NCBI GenBank assembly: GCA_029204225.1
Contig: CM055107.1
Location: 47,996,585 to 48,060,584 of the forward strand
Source: Diphasiastrum complanatum
Lineage: Eukaryota; Streptophyta; Lycopodiopsida; Lycopodiales; Lycopodiaceae
Direction: 5' to 3'
DNA length: 64,000 nucleotides
Part shown: positions 1 to 12,838 of the stretch, in pieces
How the letters are laid out: every line of letters begins with the position of its first letter
Numbering within the stretch: the first letter of the stretch is position 1
The notes under the pieces: generated by a model
The model's database searches: none
Told to the model about the DNA's origin: nothing
The model's input: the letters and a program-made list of their open reading frames with translations, nothing else
Translations under genes and position numbers: made by a program

Positions 1-86
1 AAGATACAGTGGACAGAGTGCCGAAAGAAGCAAATACAGTGGACCAGATATGTGAAGATATAGTGGATAGAGTGCCGAAAGAAGCA
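1..86. repeat. Short tandem repeat, unit A edge
   Basis: Two imperfect copies of a ~54-bp unit built around AGTGCCGAAAGAAGCA and GATACAGTGGAC. The same array is fuller at 38020-38115. It sits just downstream of the 80-bp minus-strand exon and covers the point where the unit B match begins. Confidence 0.7.
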
Positions 87-96
87 AGAGTGTTAC

Positions 97-362
97 CTCC
101 ACGTGAAATATAGCTAGCTGCAGTTTGATGTTGGTGGATTGCGTGCCAAGCTTCTACGCCGCCGCACAACTTCTCTCTGAAAAAAAAACACAACTAGGCA
201 ACACAAATTTCCAACTTAAACTATTGAAAAGCTCGCAAGGAAACCAGAACCGAGGTGAGCCCAACTATAGCTGCTGATCGTGCAGCAGTTGAAAGTTTCA
301 ACTGCATGCAAAGGTAAGTCCATGAATTTCCCAAATGATTTACTCCAATCTATCTAGAATTG

Positions 363-393
<31 letters not shown>

Positions 394-2911
394 GTATATG
401 TAGAAAGTCGCACGTCACCGCAGGGTGTATAGCCATTCATACCTTCTTTCTTCAGAGACTCCAAACCATGTGGCAAAGTATTCACTGTATATAATCCAAG
501 ACGTTGATGGGAGAGATGAAGTTTTTACACCTGTAAAAAAGAACTCATTAAAGTTCACATTGGCTGCATCAGAGGATAGAATGGATCCCGGAACAAGTAC
601 TCAGAATGATCTGGACAGAGGTTAGAGAAGGGCACGCACATAAACCCTCCGCTAAATTTCCCCAGTATGCAGCAGCCGACCAAAACAAAAATCTTTCTGT
701 GACAAATTCTACAAACAAACCAATGAACCTTATCCTCAATCTATCAAGCACAGCAGCCAGAAATCGTACAAACACGTAGACCCAAAAATGTATTGATTTT
801 TTTGCTAGATGAAGCGGTTCGGACATAACCACAACATATTTACTCTACAAAAACATAGGCAAGTAAGAAGCAAAAATGTTCGAAGAACTTTACAAGTTAA
901 AGGTGAACTGATCAAATACCATAACAATTCGGATTGTTGAATTGCTCCAAAAAGGCACCGGGTGTCGCCAAACACAAATTAGAGGAGCCATGCAGTTGTG
1001 TATAACGTGAACATATGCCTTGCGCCGTTTTTGAATTTGACAACCAAATCGTTGATGAATTGGATGCATGGACCTGGTGAAGAAGACCGCAGTAGCCCGC
1101 AACAGATGATAATTTACCCTCTCCTACAGTTTTCCTCACCAGAAGAAGAGAAAAGCATTTTATAAGCAAACAATCACTAACATGGACCTGCCTATCATTA
1201 ATAAGCACCACCAGCCTAAGAAGAACTTGATCCACAAGGTGAAGTATTAAAGAAAGCAATGCACTTTCAATAGTCACATTAGTTTTATCATCAGTCACCA
1301 GCGAAATGTCTATCACCTTTCATCAAACCAGCCTTCATAACGAGATCAAAAGCAATGTTTAGGGTCAAGCATGTCCAAGAAAAAATGTAGCTTTGAATTG
1401 CAATGGTTGAGAAGTGAAACATGCATATACAACATATTTCATGCAATGCTTTTGTTTAAGAATTGCTTCAACAAAAAAAAAAGGCATATGACGGCCAGAG
1501 CTTTAATTACAAAAAATATGCACGATTAGATTGAACATCTCTACATAAAAGCCCTTTGTTAAGATCAAATCTTTGTCGCACATTCACTTTGATCAATGTC
1601 AAATCCAACTTACAAAAACACGTCTTTCACGGAAAATAGTTCGTAGATACAAAGAACTGGACATCGTCAATTGTAACTGTCCAGGTATGTGTTTCTGCAA
1701 CATGACTTTTTTTTTTCTTTTAGAAGATAATTCACAATATTTTTTCTTATGTTAGCTGAGCTACGATCGCTCATATGACTATTACAAACTTGATTAATGA
1801 ATAGTAGTTGCCATGATTCTTATAAAGCTCGTTTACTGTCTTGACATTAAAAAACTTCATCGAAATGGTCTCTTGATCTTGCTCGCATATTTCTGGCTCA
1901 CGCACCTACAAAAGAATCACATTAAAACTAATTGCCAAAATATAGCATCAATCACGATTCTAGAAAAGAGCAACTTCCTGAACATTTGAATATCTCATAC
2001 CATTGACTGATTACTTGAATTCTGATTTATAGAGCCATAATCAAGCTCATGGAGGGCCTGATATCCAAAGACAAAACAACATAAATTCAAATCAACTCGA
2101 AACACACAACTGAAACGATCTATTTGATAGAAATACAAACTCTACAAGGCTTTAATCCAAAATTCTAAAAAAACTGCAAACATGACATATGTTAAATAAC
2201 TTCAACGTTATACTAAATCACGTGTCATGACTTTGATAAATGATAAAATCATTATTTAAAGAAGTTGGCATGTAAATTATAATCTACAAACATGTGAAAG
2301 AAATTTTTTTGATGATGCTCTAAGTATAAAAAAAAAACCTTGACTTTCTTGGAACCGTGCAGGTTTTTGGCAACATCAAAATTTTCTTTCTTCAGATTTT
2401 GAATCAGGCTGTGATTCACCTACAAAATACACAAACAAAATACAGAGTAAAATTTAAACCATGAAAAAATATCTCAACCAAAGCTCACTTACTATTCAAA
2501 CATTTACACAAGCTCTACGAATAAGTTTGATGCACAATATTCTGAAAACTATACATTTAAAATACAATATCTAAATTAGTCAAACAAACTTTCTTTTGGT
2601 TACCTTAACTTTTACGTGATCTTTTGGTAATCTCACCAGATCTTTTTTCTCTCAACATTGCCATCATTTTTGAGCTCGTCTGAAAAGAAACATACTATAA
2701 AAGTATATACATAACATGTACAAAAAACAGTTCTTAGATAAAAGATGATCATACATACCTTGCAAGCTCGCATACTTCTTTCAATTAATCTTTTATTTTG
2801 CATAACAAGTACTTGAATATTGTGTCGTTGAAGATTAGTGATCTCCCCCCCTCTCTATATCATCTGTAGCTAGTATAACTTTAAACATCACACAAGGGCA
2901 ACTAGCTACTT
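97..2911 (-). pseudogene. Decayed multi-exon gene, unit A copy (3' end outside window)
   Basis: On the minus strand five blocks look like exons with AG...GT borders: 2759-2911, 2604-2679, 2339-2419 (81 bp), 2001-2057 (57 bp) and one starting at 1905; an 80-bp block at 97-176 is also bordered. The 81- and 57-bp exons and the one at 1905 join in one open phase, which is unlikely by chance. The peptide is lysine- and leucine-rich (residues such as LIQNLKKENFDVAKNL), perhaps coiled coil. Decay is visible: exon 2759-2911 has a 7-G run where unit B has 6, shifting frame, and a short A-run in exon 2604-2679 breaks frame in both copies. I do not recognise the family. It could still be a live gene with different exon borders. 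Confidence 0.45.
363..400. repeat. TA/TATG microsatellite
   Basis: A (TA)n run followed by about four TATG units. The unit B version is at 38394-38437 with a different TA length. Confidence 0.9.
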
Positions 2912-3017
2912 CTGATGGTTGAAAACAAAACTCTCTCCTCTTTGTATCGTCTGTAGCTAGTATAGCTTATAACATCACTCAAGGGCAACTAGCTATTTCC
3001 AATGGTCGAAAACAAAC
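2837..3017 (-). repeat. Tandem duplication over a first exon, unit A
   Basis: Same pair of imperfect copies as at 40450-40637, with about 8 bases lost at the junction near 2926. Both copies carry the complement of CAAGGGCAACTAGCTA. The copy nearer 2837 overlaps the exon-like block 2759-2911. Confidence 0.6.
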
Positions 3018-3019
3018 AA

Positions 3020-3555
3020 GCTAATTTCAACCTCCACTAGAAAATTCTCCCAAACTCTGAGATGTTTTCCAAATGCTCTTTGTGGAAGCAAAAATTTGAT
3101 CAATTTATTACCAGCACTGAATTTGCATGAAAAAGGACATTTAGTACTCACTTGAAAGTGATTTGAAATATTCTACTTTAGATCGATCGCCTCGGTGAAT
3201 TTGTTGTTGATAACTTGGATTTTTATATCAAATTATCAATCACCTCAAATAATTATTTTTTAACTCGGAATTGGCTATTCAATGTCCTCTCCCATTGAGA
3301 TGCATTTTTTATATGTGATTTCAATTACAGCTTCATTTCCTATGGTTAAGCTAGTTATGATACCAATTGATTTATTTTGTCTCAAGAAATACTTAATTTG
3401 GTCACAATTTTAGATTTCACTCTTGAATGTCCTCATATTTGTGGGCAATTTGCATTCGAACCCATGCTCTCCCAAAGGGGATAGGGAGTCTACCCAATTC
3501 ACAACTTGTTGAAGGACACAATTCTGGATTTTAGAGCAAGACGACTTACCAATAT
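3020..3555. other. No recognisable feature
   Basis: AT-rich sequence upstream of the minus-strand gene, shared with unit B (about 40640-41155). I see no coding phase, tandem repeat or element end in it. Part of it may be promoter for that gene, but no motif is clear. Confidence 0.4.
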
Positions 3556-3559
3556 AGAC

Positions 3560-4605
3560 ATGTACTCTAAAGCTAATACATTTGATTGATCAAATTATTT
3601 GGTGCCAGTGTTTTTTGTGTAGTTTAAAAAATTTATTTTCCTTAGGCTACTTTCTCAAAGTGACCATAATATCATCCCAAACATCAGCAATCCAAATTGC
3701 ATCCTTGAGAAATAATGATGGCACTCATTTTCATAATAGGCCTATGATAAACTACAATCTCTAAAGAGTGGCACACATATAAATTATTCAGAGCTTGAGA
3801 GTAACCAAAATGAAGAAGTGGAAGTGTTATATTCAAGCCTATATACATATTTTTGGGACAATTTGTTGCAACAACATGGCCTTGGTAATTATGAAAGCCT
3901 CCAAAACTAGACATTTCTAATACAAAAGTTTGAAGTCAATGTCTTCTCATAAAGAAGGCGATACAAAAATTCAATGTGCTAAGTTTATAGATAATACACC
4001 TAGGTGTCTAGAAATCGAGTCCTATTTTGAACCTGATTATAAATTGTGGTCTCTTTGTCTATCTCGTTCTTGCTAAATCTTATTCTCTCCTAAGATTTTT
4101 CCCAACGATATTGCTTTACCGAGTTGTGTTGATGAGCGCCTTGTTCTCAACTTCTAAAATGGGCTACACAACCATGTTATGCTTACTGTTAGAAAATATG
4201 AGATTCTCATTTCCTTCATGGAACGTATAACTAGTAGTTAACCTTTGACCGTCATGTTGCTTCCTAGTCAACAAAATTGTTTTTACTTGGGCTACTTATT
4301 TTCACTAACATACAATGAACCGTTGAGATTTACTATTGACATACCTCAAAATTCACTTTGTTGTCTTTCAATAATCTTGAGAAGAAGACACTCACCAACC
4401 GAAAAAGCTAATGTGTGGTCTTGTTATTGTTCAGTAGGTCAAATTGCCTACTATTTGATGTACAAAGTGATATCCACAAGGGACGTACAATCAAACACAG
4501 ACAATTTATCACAAACCTCGATAGGTATATTCGTTTGCTTGCATGCCTCCATATAATACATATTGAGCAATTTATTGACATGCATAGTCTATGTAAGTAA
4601 TGGAT
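3560..4605 (-). pseudogene. Copia RNase H/3' remnant, inverted relative to 34.9-36.0 kb
   Basis: The reverse complement aligns along its length with 34930-35975, with visible divergence (roughly four in five bases by eye). The shared part covers the end of a Ty1/copia reverse transcriptase (a MEACKQ...TPI-like stretch follows LLNLF), the RNase H ending in an EAIWLRKILGE-like motif, and about 500 bp downstream. Many stops and frameshifts make it a dead fragment. With the plus-strand copy it forms a long inverted pair separated by about 30 kb. Confidence 0.65.
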
Positions 4606-5320
4606 GCTAGCGGTATCTCCTTGGATGAAATGTATCTTCATAAGAAAGTAAACAACAATTATACACACATTAGTTAGATCATGAGTCTTAAATCATCTAA
4701 AAAGAAATTTCATGTGATTTGAATTTGCTTTGATCGTACGTCACACAATAACATATCGCGGCAATTCCGACGTGGGGTTTTGACGGATTTTTAGAAATTT
4801 TATAATCCGTCACATTTTGACACGTTGAATTCCGACATCCAAGCAAAAGATTTGAAAATGGACCTCCGGTGATTGGCAAATTTAGACAACAACGAATTTT
4901 CAAAGTTGACGTTGGAATCCAACATGTCGGAATCCAACCCGCAGAGATGGACATGACATATCATACCTTTTAAAAAAAAAGACTTCGCATCGGACATGAC
5001 TGTCGTATTCCGACGTCCGCGTCGGCAATCTGATGCACGATCCACGGTCCTGTGACTGACGTGTGCAGCCTGCAAACATGAACGTCGAATTTTGAGCTCT
5101 TCTTTGGATGTTGGATTCCAATGTCTATTTTCATTTTGGATTCCCGCAATCCTTCTGCTTTGTTCTCACTTTTGCTCTTGCAACTTGGAGCGATCTTGGA
5201 GCAATTTGAGGCGATTTGACCATGGATGTTGATGCTCCTCATCCTATTGATGCTTTGAGGTTAGTGCTTGATGATTTATAAAGTTTTTGAAGTTCATGTT
5301 GTATTTTTTTGAAGAGAGGA
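4606..5320. other. TCCGAC/GTCGGA-rich spacer, no gene seen
   Basis: Present only in unit A. The stretch 4740-5130 holds many scattered TCCGAC, GTCGGA and GGATTCC words on both strands and a short hairpin (TGACGGATT at 4781 with AATCCGTCA at 4804). No reading frame resembles a known family. Confidence 0.4.
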
Positions 5321-5321
5321 T

Positions 5322-5560
<239 letters not shown>

Positions 5561-5698
5561 GAGTGTGTGCGTGCATGCATTAGTTTAAGAGAGAGAAAAA
5601 AAGAGAGTCTATTTTTCATTTCGAATTAGTTTAAGATTTGTGAGAAAGAGAGGGAGTGTGTGTGTATGTTTTGCATTTTGCATTAGTTTAAGATTTTT

Positions 5699-5825
<127 letters not shown>

Positions 5826-5863
5826 AAGAGAGAGATAAAGAATAAGTGTGTTTAATTTAAGAT

Positions 5864-7177
5864 TTAAGAAGTGTACAGGGTTACATGTCCTTCACCTTTG
5901 CAATTTCCGCACAAGGGTACATATCCAATCTGTTTCTTTGGTTCAGAGCATTCATTGGAATAATGTCCAGGTGTTCCACAATTAAAATATGTAGGTATCT
6001 GCTCTGTGCTTTGGACACTGTTCTTCTGCTGATTGGGTATATACTTCTGCACCAGAATAATTTTCTTCATAGGAGGTCTGTATGAAGGAGAGACTGGTGT
6101 AGTAGTAATTCTCGGATTAGAAGCTTGTACTTCATATATAGTCTCACTAGGATCTACCTCCATTAAATAAACCAGTTCGTTGTTAGAATTTCCTTCCTCA
6201 TAGGAAACTTGCATTTTAGCTTTACATTCCGAATAATGGTGACCTTCCTTATTGCACTTTGTACACCATGCATTTGACTTTCTTAATATATTGGGATATT
6301 TTCCTTTATTCTTCAGTTGAAGAATATGAACTTTCAAATCCACAAATTTTCTTTCAAGTTTGGATACTTCCTTTTTCCATAAGGTCTACTATTTTCGATC
6401 GCTCTTCTTTGGATCTTCCATTCTTTTTTGATCTTTTGTTCATGTCTTATGGCATTTTGAAGTTCTTCTTGGAGATTCATCTTCACTCAAATTATCCGAA
6501 TCCGGACCAGAACTTGATGATGAACTAGTCTCCGATCCTGGTCGTCTGAAAAATATTTATTCTCTTTCTTTTTAATAAGCTCTTTCCTTGACCTTCGGCT
6601 TCTCCATATCCGAGAAGTCTCATAATTCTCTGCCGTAGCAATTACATGCTCAAGGCTTTCCATAGGTCCTTGCCTGCAATATCGATCTATTCTTTTGGGT
6701 AATCCCCTCAAGAACCATTCGATCTTCATGGCTACTGGATATACTCCACTCAGTTGACCAATTAGTTTTTTTGACCCTTCGAGTATACTTCCTTAGAGAT
6801 TCTTTCTCTTTTTGCCTGATTGAATTCAATTGGGCAAGTATTTGTGTTGAATAACCAATTTTTCTCAATTGCTTCACGAATTGGGTTTTTAAATCTCCCC
6901 AAGTTGTTAACAGATCTGATTCGATCTGGCTGTACCATCTTCTGGCTTCTTTTCTGAGAAGTCCGGTTAATATCCTTAGTTTGTCAGCATTTAAACTTTC
7001 TCTATTGCTTGTTGCACTAGACTCAAACTGAGACACATAGCTATCTGCATCTTCTAAGGCTTTTCCATTAAGATAATCATACCGGATTTTAGAAGAAGAC
7101 AATCCTGGAGCAACCATATCTTCTTCATCTCTGTCGTCCCGATCAAGGGGCGGATTGGGTGATTTTTCTTTTTCCAA
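5864..7177 (-). pseudogene. gag: Ty3/gypsy-type gag, frameshifted, three zinc knuckles
   Basis: Minus-strand remains of a retrotransposon capsid gene in three overlapping frames (7177-6650, 6729-6487, 6343-5864). The first holds a Retrotrans_gag-like core with the ARRWYSQIESDLLTTWGDLK stretch and a following charged helix region. The last frame carries three CCHC nucleic-acid-binding motifs: CTKCNKEGHHYSEC is complete, the second has Tyr for its first Cys (YFNCGTPGHYSNEC), and the third (CGNCKGEGH) lacks its final Cys. A charged N-terminal leader continues to about 7330 with a stop. A matching primer-binding site lies upstream at 8303-8320. No protease or polymerase is present: coding ends near the GA microsatellite. 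Absent from unit B. Confidence 0.8.
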
Positions 7178-7339
7178 TTCACTTCCTGATGTGGAAGACT
7201 CCTTGTAATCAAGTCTCCTTCTTCGAGTATCCCAGTTTAATTCTCATTCCTGTTCTCTGCACCTTCGTCTTTCTTCTATTTTCTTTCTTTGTCTTTCTCT
7301 CCAATATTTGTCTTTGAACATAAAAGTACAGAAGGGTCG

Positions 7340-8300
7340 GATTTTGTAACTTTAACATTTAAAAGATTGAAAATCAATTTTACAAAAAAAAAAATTGATG
7401 GGTCAAAAATTGAATATTTTTGGACAAGTCCGTCGACTCTGGGTCGGATCGGATTGGTTTGAATATTTTTGATCCAATAGAAATACGATTCTTAACAAAA
7501 ATTGATCGAAAGAAATTCAACACGTGGAGAGATGGTAATCCTTTCTTCACACGATCTCGTGCATCAACAAGTGCGTATAGACAAGTGGTATTTTCATCTC
7601 ATTATTGCTCATGTCTTTTGAGATATATTACGATTTTGTCAGAAAGACTGATTGCATGATATAAAATCTTCTAGGATTATCTTTCAATCAATAATCTTTT
7701 TCTTTATAAATCCATCAATTGATCTGCGAATCGTCAATACCATCAATGTTTCAATCTCAATCTTCCGCTCACAATGCTTTCTCTCTTGTTTCTATCAAAA
7801 TGGCTGATCGTGGCTTAATCAGAGGCGGACGCATAATCAGAAGATGGGTAATAATGTTGCCCCCAATATCGATGAAGATTCTGGTATTACCTCTAAAGAT
7901 ACACTTTTGCTCATCTTATGATCTTGATCACTATGATCTTAGTGACATTTATGATGCATCGAAGCCTCAAATTTCTATCTCTATGGTGCAGCCATCTTCA
8001 TGCAAGTTCAACTTTCAAATAAAAAATCATCATCAAGCATGGAGGAGGTACATTGAAATAGCGGCAAATTGGTGGAGTACTCTTCAAAGAAAAGGATCCA
8101 CTCAAAAAGTTTCACAAACTCCTTGATCTTACCAAGCTAATTTTGGAGGAGTGTGATTAAATCTCCTGAAATAGCCAACTTGTCCAAGGAATAGTCTAAG
8201 CGAGTCTCTATCTTCAATGCTTCTAAGAAAATTCTCGCTGGACATCTTGAATCATATTCCTTGAACCACAGAATAACAATTCCCACAAATTAATATCCCA
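7340..8300 (-). other. Gypsy leader region
   Basis: Sequence between the primer-binding site and the gag start on the minus strand. It contains a GTCGGATCGGATTGG stretch at ~7443 with similarity to 9106 and 42166 (GATCGGATCGGATCGG). No protein family is recognised. Confidence 0.4.
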
Positions 8301-8302
8301 TT

Positions 8303-8320
8303 CTCCCTGATGGCGCCAAA
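8303..8320 (-). promoter_or_regulatory. Gypsy-type primer-binding site
   Basis: On the minus strand the sequence reads TTTGGCGCCATCAGGGAG. The TGGCGCC core is typical of plant gypsy-class primer-binding sites, where a cellular tRNA primes minus-strand DNA. It lies ~1.1 kb upstream of the gag frame on the same strand, as expected. Confidence 0.6.
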
Positions 8321-8324
8321 ATTT

Positions 8325-8831
8325 GGCATATGTCGTGACATATCGAATTGTGTTTTAAGGTATTTAATGTAGTATATAAGATGTCGTTCCGCATAAAGAG
8401 ATAATTAATGACATTATACTCATGGAAATTGTCATTCAATGTAGAAGATGGTTAATTGATTATCAAGGGATATTTAGTTCAAGCATCCAGTACAGCCTTT
8501 TCATTACTAAACGATGATCTCCTTACTACTGACAGAAATTTGTTAATGGTTCCCTCCAATAAATTGCCATGCATGACCATAATTCGATTGAGAGACTAAC
8601 AGTCACTACACACACGACCAGAATACCCACAAGCTTCAAAAGTATGTTTCCTCCAGTTCTAACTCAGTAGCTAAGCACCCTGCAAAATGACTTGGGGAGT
8701 CAAACATTCCCTCTTATCCTACTTCTCATAATCTGACCGAAAGCACAATTATAATATTATGAATCAATTCAGACGTATTCTTCAATATGGTTTCGATTTG
8801 AACTATCTCAATCGGCCATCAATCACTCTTT
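8325..8831 (-). repeat. Probable 5' LTR (or part) of the gypsy element
   Basis: Inferred only from position: on the minus strand it lies immediately before the primer-binding site. No second LTR copy is available to set the outer edge. The right limit given is where unit B resumes homology, so the true end may differ. Confidence 0.35.
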
Positions 8832-9249
8832 ACCAAACATTCATCATTTACTTGAAAGAGACACAACTTACATATCTATCCAGACTCTAGAAAAAAAGTG
8901 AGCAACAAACACATTCGATCGTTTAAAAAGCAAATATCCACAATCACTCATACACATAAGCACCAAAGTATTTGCTTACAGAACTGTCCTTATTAAAATT
9001 AGGTGTACAACAGCTCTTTATAGTCTTGTGACTGTAGATAACCATTTAACTATCATAGCTACTGTAACTACTAAATTCTCGGATTTGGATAATTTTCGAC
9101 CTTGGATCGGATCGGATCGGGTCTAAAAATTCCGATCCAGTGGAAATCCGATAGTCAAGAGTCCAAAATACTTAAACTTCCAAAACACTTAAACTATTCA
9201 TTACTTCGGGAAAGCAACTATATATAATCAAAGCTTTAAAGAAATAAAA

Positions 9250-9745
9250 ACTTAAAAACTGGTCATGTGACTAAATCATGTCATCACAAGCACATATTCT
9301 GATAGCTATTCCGATGGCTAATTTTGTATTCATCAGATGATTTAGGGTGTTGTGCTTTGTTGTAGATCCACATATTTTGTTGTACTAGATTTTTAGATGG
9401 TCGAAGTGGTCATCAGAATACGCGGATTTCTTTGATTCAGTTTAGCGTCTCCGATTTCGATGGCTTCCGAAGCCAATTCATTCCAAGTAGTAGATCCAAG
9501 ATATCTTATAGTATCTATATTAGTGTATTTGTTGTAGATCCAAATATATTGTTGCAGATTTAGATTTTGTTGAAGGTCGGAATAGGCGGATATCTTTGAT
9601 TGAATATATCGTCCCCTATTCTGATAGCTATTTCGAAGCTAGTTCATTTCAGTATATTGTAGGTCCAAGTTTTTGCATAGTATCTATATTAGTTTTATTT
9701 AATATAGACCCAGATCGAGTTCATTTTTTAGATCTACGCATCTTT
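9250..9745. repeat. Three imperfect ~165-bp tandem repeats
   Basis: Units near 9250, 9412 and 9576 share, in order, a CGGAATA-GCGGAT-TCTTTGATT block, a GATAGCTATT/GATGGCTTCC block, AGTATCTATATTAGT and GTAGATCCA. The third is the most diverged. Unit B has the same array at 42370-42815. The period is in the range of plant satellite monomers, but only about three units exist. Confidence 0.55.
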
Positions 9746-10057
9746 GTTATTTTTCATGTAGATTTAGTTTTTGCTTTGAGTGGATTTAGTTTTTTCAGAT
9801 TTTTTTTGCAAAAGTTTAGATTGTTGCAAGAATTTTCTTTTGTGGTGATATACTTGAGAGCTTCACTATTGGTTTTTGTTTTGCTAGTTTGTTTGATGAT
9901 TTCTAGGCCGATGACCATCAGAGCAGTTGAGATGCACATTCGGTAGCAGATCCCAGGTATTGACAGGGTCGAAATGGAAGTCGAAATGCATGATGCTATT
10001 TTCAACAATATACCAATGTCTATTCTTACGTTTGTTCCAACCTTAAGGCTTTATTGT

Positions 10058-11195
10058 TTTATAAAAGCCGAATGAGAAACACCACCACCAAAAAATTGGG
10101 CACTACAAGTATCAAATATCACACTAGGACAATGGGCCATGGGACCAAAATGGGCAAAACCTTCATACTTATGGAAGTACCTAAATGCATAAGGGCCACC
10201 CAAAGATCAATTATCAAGAAGGACCAGAAAAATGTCAAAGACCATCTGAATTTAAGAGGATGGTGACAAAATGTGAAATACCGGGCATAAGACCTTGACT
10301 CATGTTTACAAATGGGACATTTCTATTGGATGAGAACATTGACCCACATGGGCCATGTACTTTGGTCATGTATGCCCATGTGGCCCTATCCACACTCTTC
10401 AATGCCATTTCAGAGTCCACATGGCACAAGGCCAAAAAGTCTTAATGAACCCTTGAAAATGAAATGTTGAATGGTCAAAGGATATGATGAAATGAAAAAT
10501 TGAAAGGTTGGGCCGTCATCCGTTCAGAGATATACATGCATGGCCAGCCTCACGAAACGGAACCAGAACGAGAACCAGCTCTATTTTTTCATATCATTAT
10601 GCTTTCATGTTTGTTTTATTGCGTAGCCTTGCAGAGGTGCGATGGTGATATTCCTTCTTTACGTAATTTGTTGAGGGTGATGGAGACCAACTTTTCTTTC
10701 ATGAGAGCCGAAAGGATTGTGGAACTGATCGTTGTGTTTGAGAATTTCTTGAGTTGATCTATCAAAATCACTATCACGGAGCTAACACATTTCAAAGATG
10801 GAGAGTGTGGTAGATTTCAATGTGTTCATGGAAAGATATGTAACTGAAAGCATCTCATTTACTCTGAGTAACGTTAGTATTGTTGAATATCATGTTTCCG
10901 AGAGTATTGATCACCCAAGTACGTAAGAGCTTCAGGGGAATGGTACTTTGATTATGAGAACGATGGATTAACGGTTAAGTCTACTCCTGCTCAAGAGCTA
11001 ATATGGGCAGAGTCTCAGAGCTCCAAATTTTGATTGACCAGCGTTGCTACATTAACTACTTTGATTAAGATTTGTGGAGGCTACATACTGATCAATTGAT
11101 GCAGATCATGATCACTGACGGACGGGATAGGGAGATAAATCCTAGCTGACAACGTGAGCATCCTCTGAACGTGCGTTGACTCACAAAAGTATCAT
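10058..11195 (+). repeat. 1138-bp block, single copy in unit A
   Basis: Runs from TTTATAAAAGCC to the AAAGTATCAT before CATGTTGC. It is the unit that is tandemly triplicated in unit B. It includes the start of the decayed gag-like reading (ESVVDFNVFMERY at ~10804) of the gag-protease retroelement and non-coding sequence before it. The short frames on either strand change little between copies, but that reflects recent duplication rather than proven selection. Confidence 0.8.
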
Positions 11196-12322
11196 CATGT
11201 TGCTCTCTATCCTCCATGAAAGATTTGAGGCATTCCATTGCTACTGCTGCAGTTGAGAACTATTGTCGTTGACCATCCTCATATTACGAATACCACTCAG
11301 TTTTCAGTCGAGTTTCAGTTTATGGTGCGATCATTTGAAGAGACCATTGTTTCAGTACCTACACGAGCATGATTGAGTTAAGCAGCACCTATCGGGCCTA
11401 AGCAGACATCACTACTTTGATGTGTTATTGAGAGATTACCTTCAATCGATCTCTATGGGAGTGCTCACCGTGCATTTAAGCAGTTGTATTATGAGTACTA
11501 GTCAGTACTGCTCTTACATCAGTTTTGAAGTATGGATTCTCAGTATACTATTATCTGTCTCTATATAGTGATGAGATAACTAATTTGATGATGACTCCTA
11601 TCAAAGCACTGCTCCATATGTGCAGTTTTGAGGATAGACTTTTCAATGATTCTGAGGAAGTTCTGCATGATGACTTGTACATATTCCTGCTAATCAAGTG
11701 CATTCCACAGACGTTTGAATACTGAATATCAAACATCGGTCTATGAGAGACAGAGAGCTTTATTATCAGGCTACTAAAATCAGTGAGGAATCGCTATTAG
11801 CAATGGATATTCTGAGTGAGAATAATTCCAAATCCTGGGATTGATTTGAGCAAATGTTAACTCCATCACTGATATGGGGACCCATTGAGAATGTACGTCT
11901 GATTATCGTGGAAGAGCCATCATTGAACTAGAGCTGTCATTGTTGTCTGCTATGGAGCAATCGAAGGATGTTGTCTCTGTTGCTTTGTCGATTGAAACTT
12001 GCTAAACACATTTTGTAGAAGACTGATGAGGAAGCTGATATCAAGCTGTCCATGAACTGCATCAGCTCACTTTGGATCCTGCACGACTATCAGTCATTCT
12101 AGCAACCAGTCTGCACTTAGGAGCAACACTTCTTTGTGTCTACAAGGTGAACTCCAGCAACACTACACACTCCCGGAAGCCTAACCTTTGCATGATTGGT
12201 CTCTGATTTCCTGCGGGCTGGAGCTGGAGGAGACGTGAGAAGAGAACCTCACTACTCACTTTCTTTCTGAGAGGCCTAAGAGATGACATACAACTTGTAG
12301 TATGTCAGAGTAGCACTCAGAA
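10801..12322 (+). pseudogene. Decayed gag-like 5' region of the gag-protease element
   Basis: Starts at an ATG reading ESVVDFNVFMERY and continues in broken frames: a DYENDGLTVKSTPAQELIW-like stretch near 10957 and, near 12262, FFLRGLRDDIQLVVCQS, which resembles the end of a retrotransposon capsid domain. Numerous stops. The ORF at 12323 follows directly. No gag domain is intact; the assignment rests on position before the zinc knuckles and on the FLRGL motif. Confidence 0.5.
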
Positions 12323-12838
12323 ATGGAAGTCGTAAGTAAAGCTCTTGTAGTGGAGGATGCACAGATTGCCATCACACATGCATCAAACATATCTAGAGCT
12401 GGAACGGATGTGTGGGAGCATAGTACATTTAGAGGAAATCAAGTCCACAACAACCCCCGGCCATTACAAGAGAGAAGACCTCTAGCAGCAATGCCAGAAC
12501 CACAGCCACCACCCAGACTTTTAGAATTGATGCCACCTAATACTAGAAGGCAAGTTTCTGGCCCAGAAAAGGGATATGAGAGTACTAGATCTAATTTTGG
12601 TCTAGATGACATGAAAGAGATGCTCAAAGGATACACGGATGTCATGAATGAGAATATGTCAACATTAGCTTCAGATGTGAACCTTTTCAAGCGACAACAG
12701 AATTTGTTAGGCCAAAGGAAACCATTTGACCAACCACTAGGTATACTATGTCGATTCTGCCAAGGAAACCACTTGAATAGAAACTATCCTAACACAGTTT
12801 GTGCTATTTGCAAAAAAGACTGGTCACCAGGAAGATAG
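12323..12838 (+). pseudogene. Gag C-terminal part with CCHC knuckles, unit A
   Basis: A 171-codon frame from ATG. It opens with a helical ALVVEDAQIAITHA stretch, passes a proline/arginine-rich linker, and ends in CRFCQGNHLNRNY, a CX2CX3HX4C knuckle whose last Cys is Tyr here but Cys in unit B. A second knuckle starts with CAICKK; a one-base excess in an A-run shifts its second half out of frame, ending the ORF early. Two knuckles in a row are usual in retrotransposon nucleocapsids. The protease frame follows ~0.9 kb downstream. Confidence 0.65.

Noticed and set aside
569-832. 87-codon minus-strand frame near the left edge
   Set aside because: Hydrophobic, without splice borders matching the neighbouring exon-like blocks; may be intron or 3' flank.
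10235-10435. 66-codon minus-strand frame conserved in all copies of the 1138-bp block
   Set aside because: The copies are recent duplicates, so conservation is expected; no start context, domain or neighbour supports a gene.
10500-10757. 72-85 codon plus-strand frame in the same block
   Set aside because: Same reason; overlaps decayed retroelement sequence and resembles no family.
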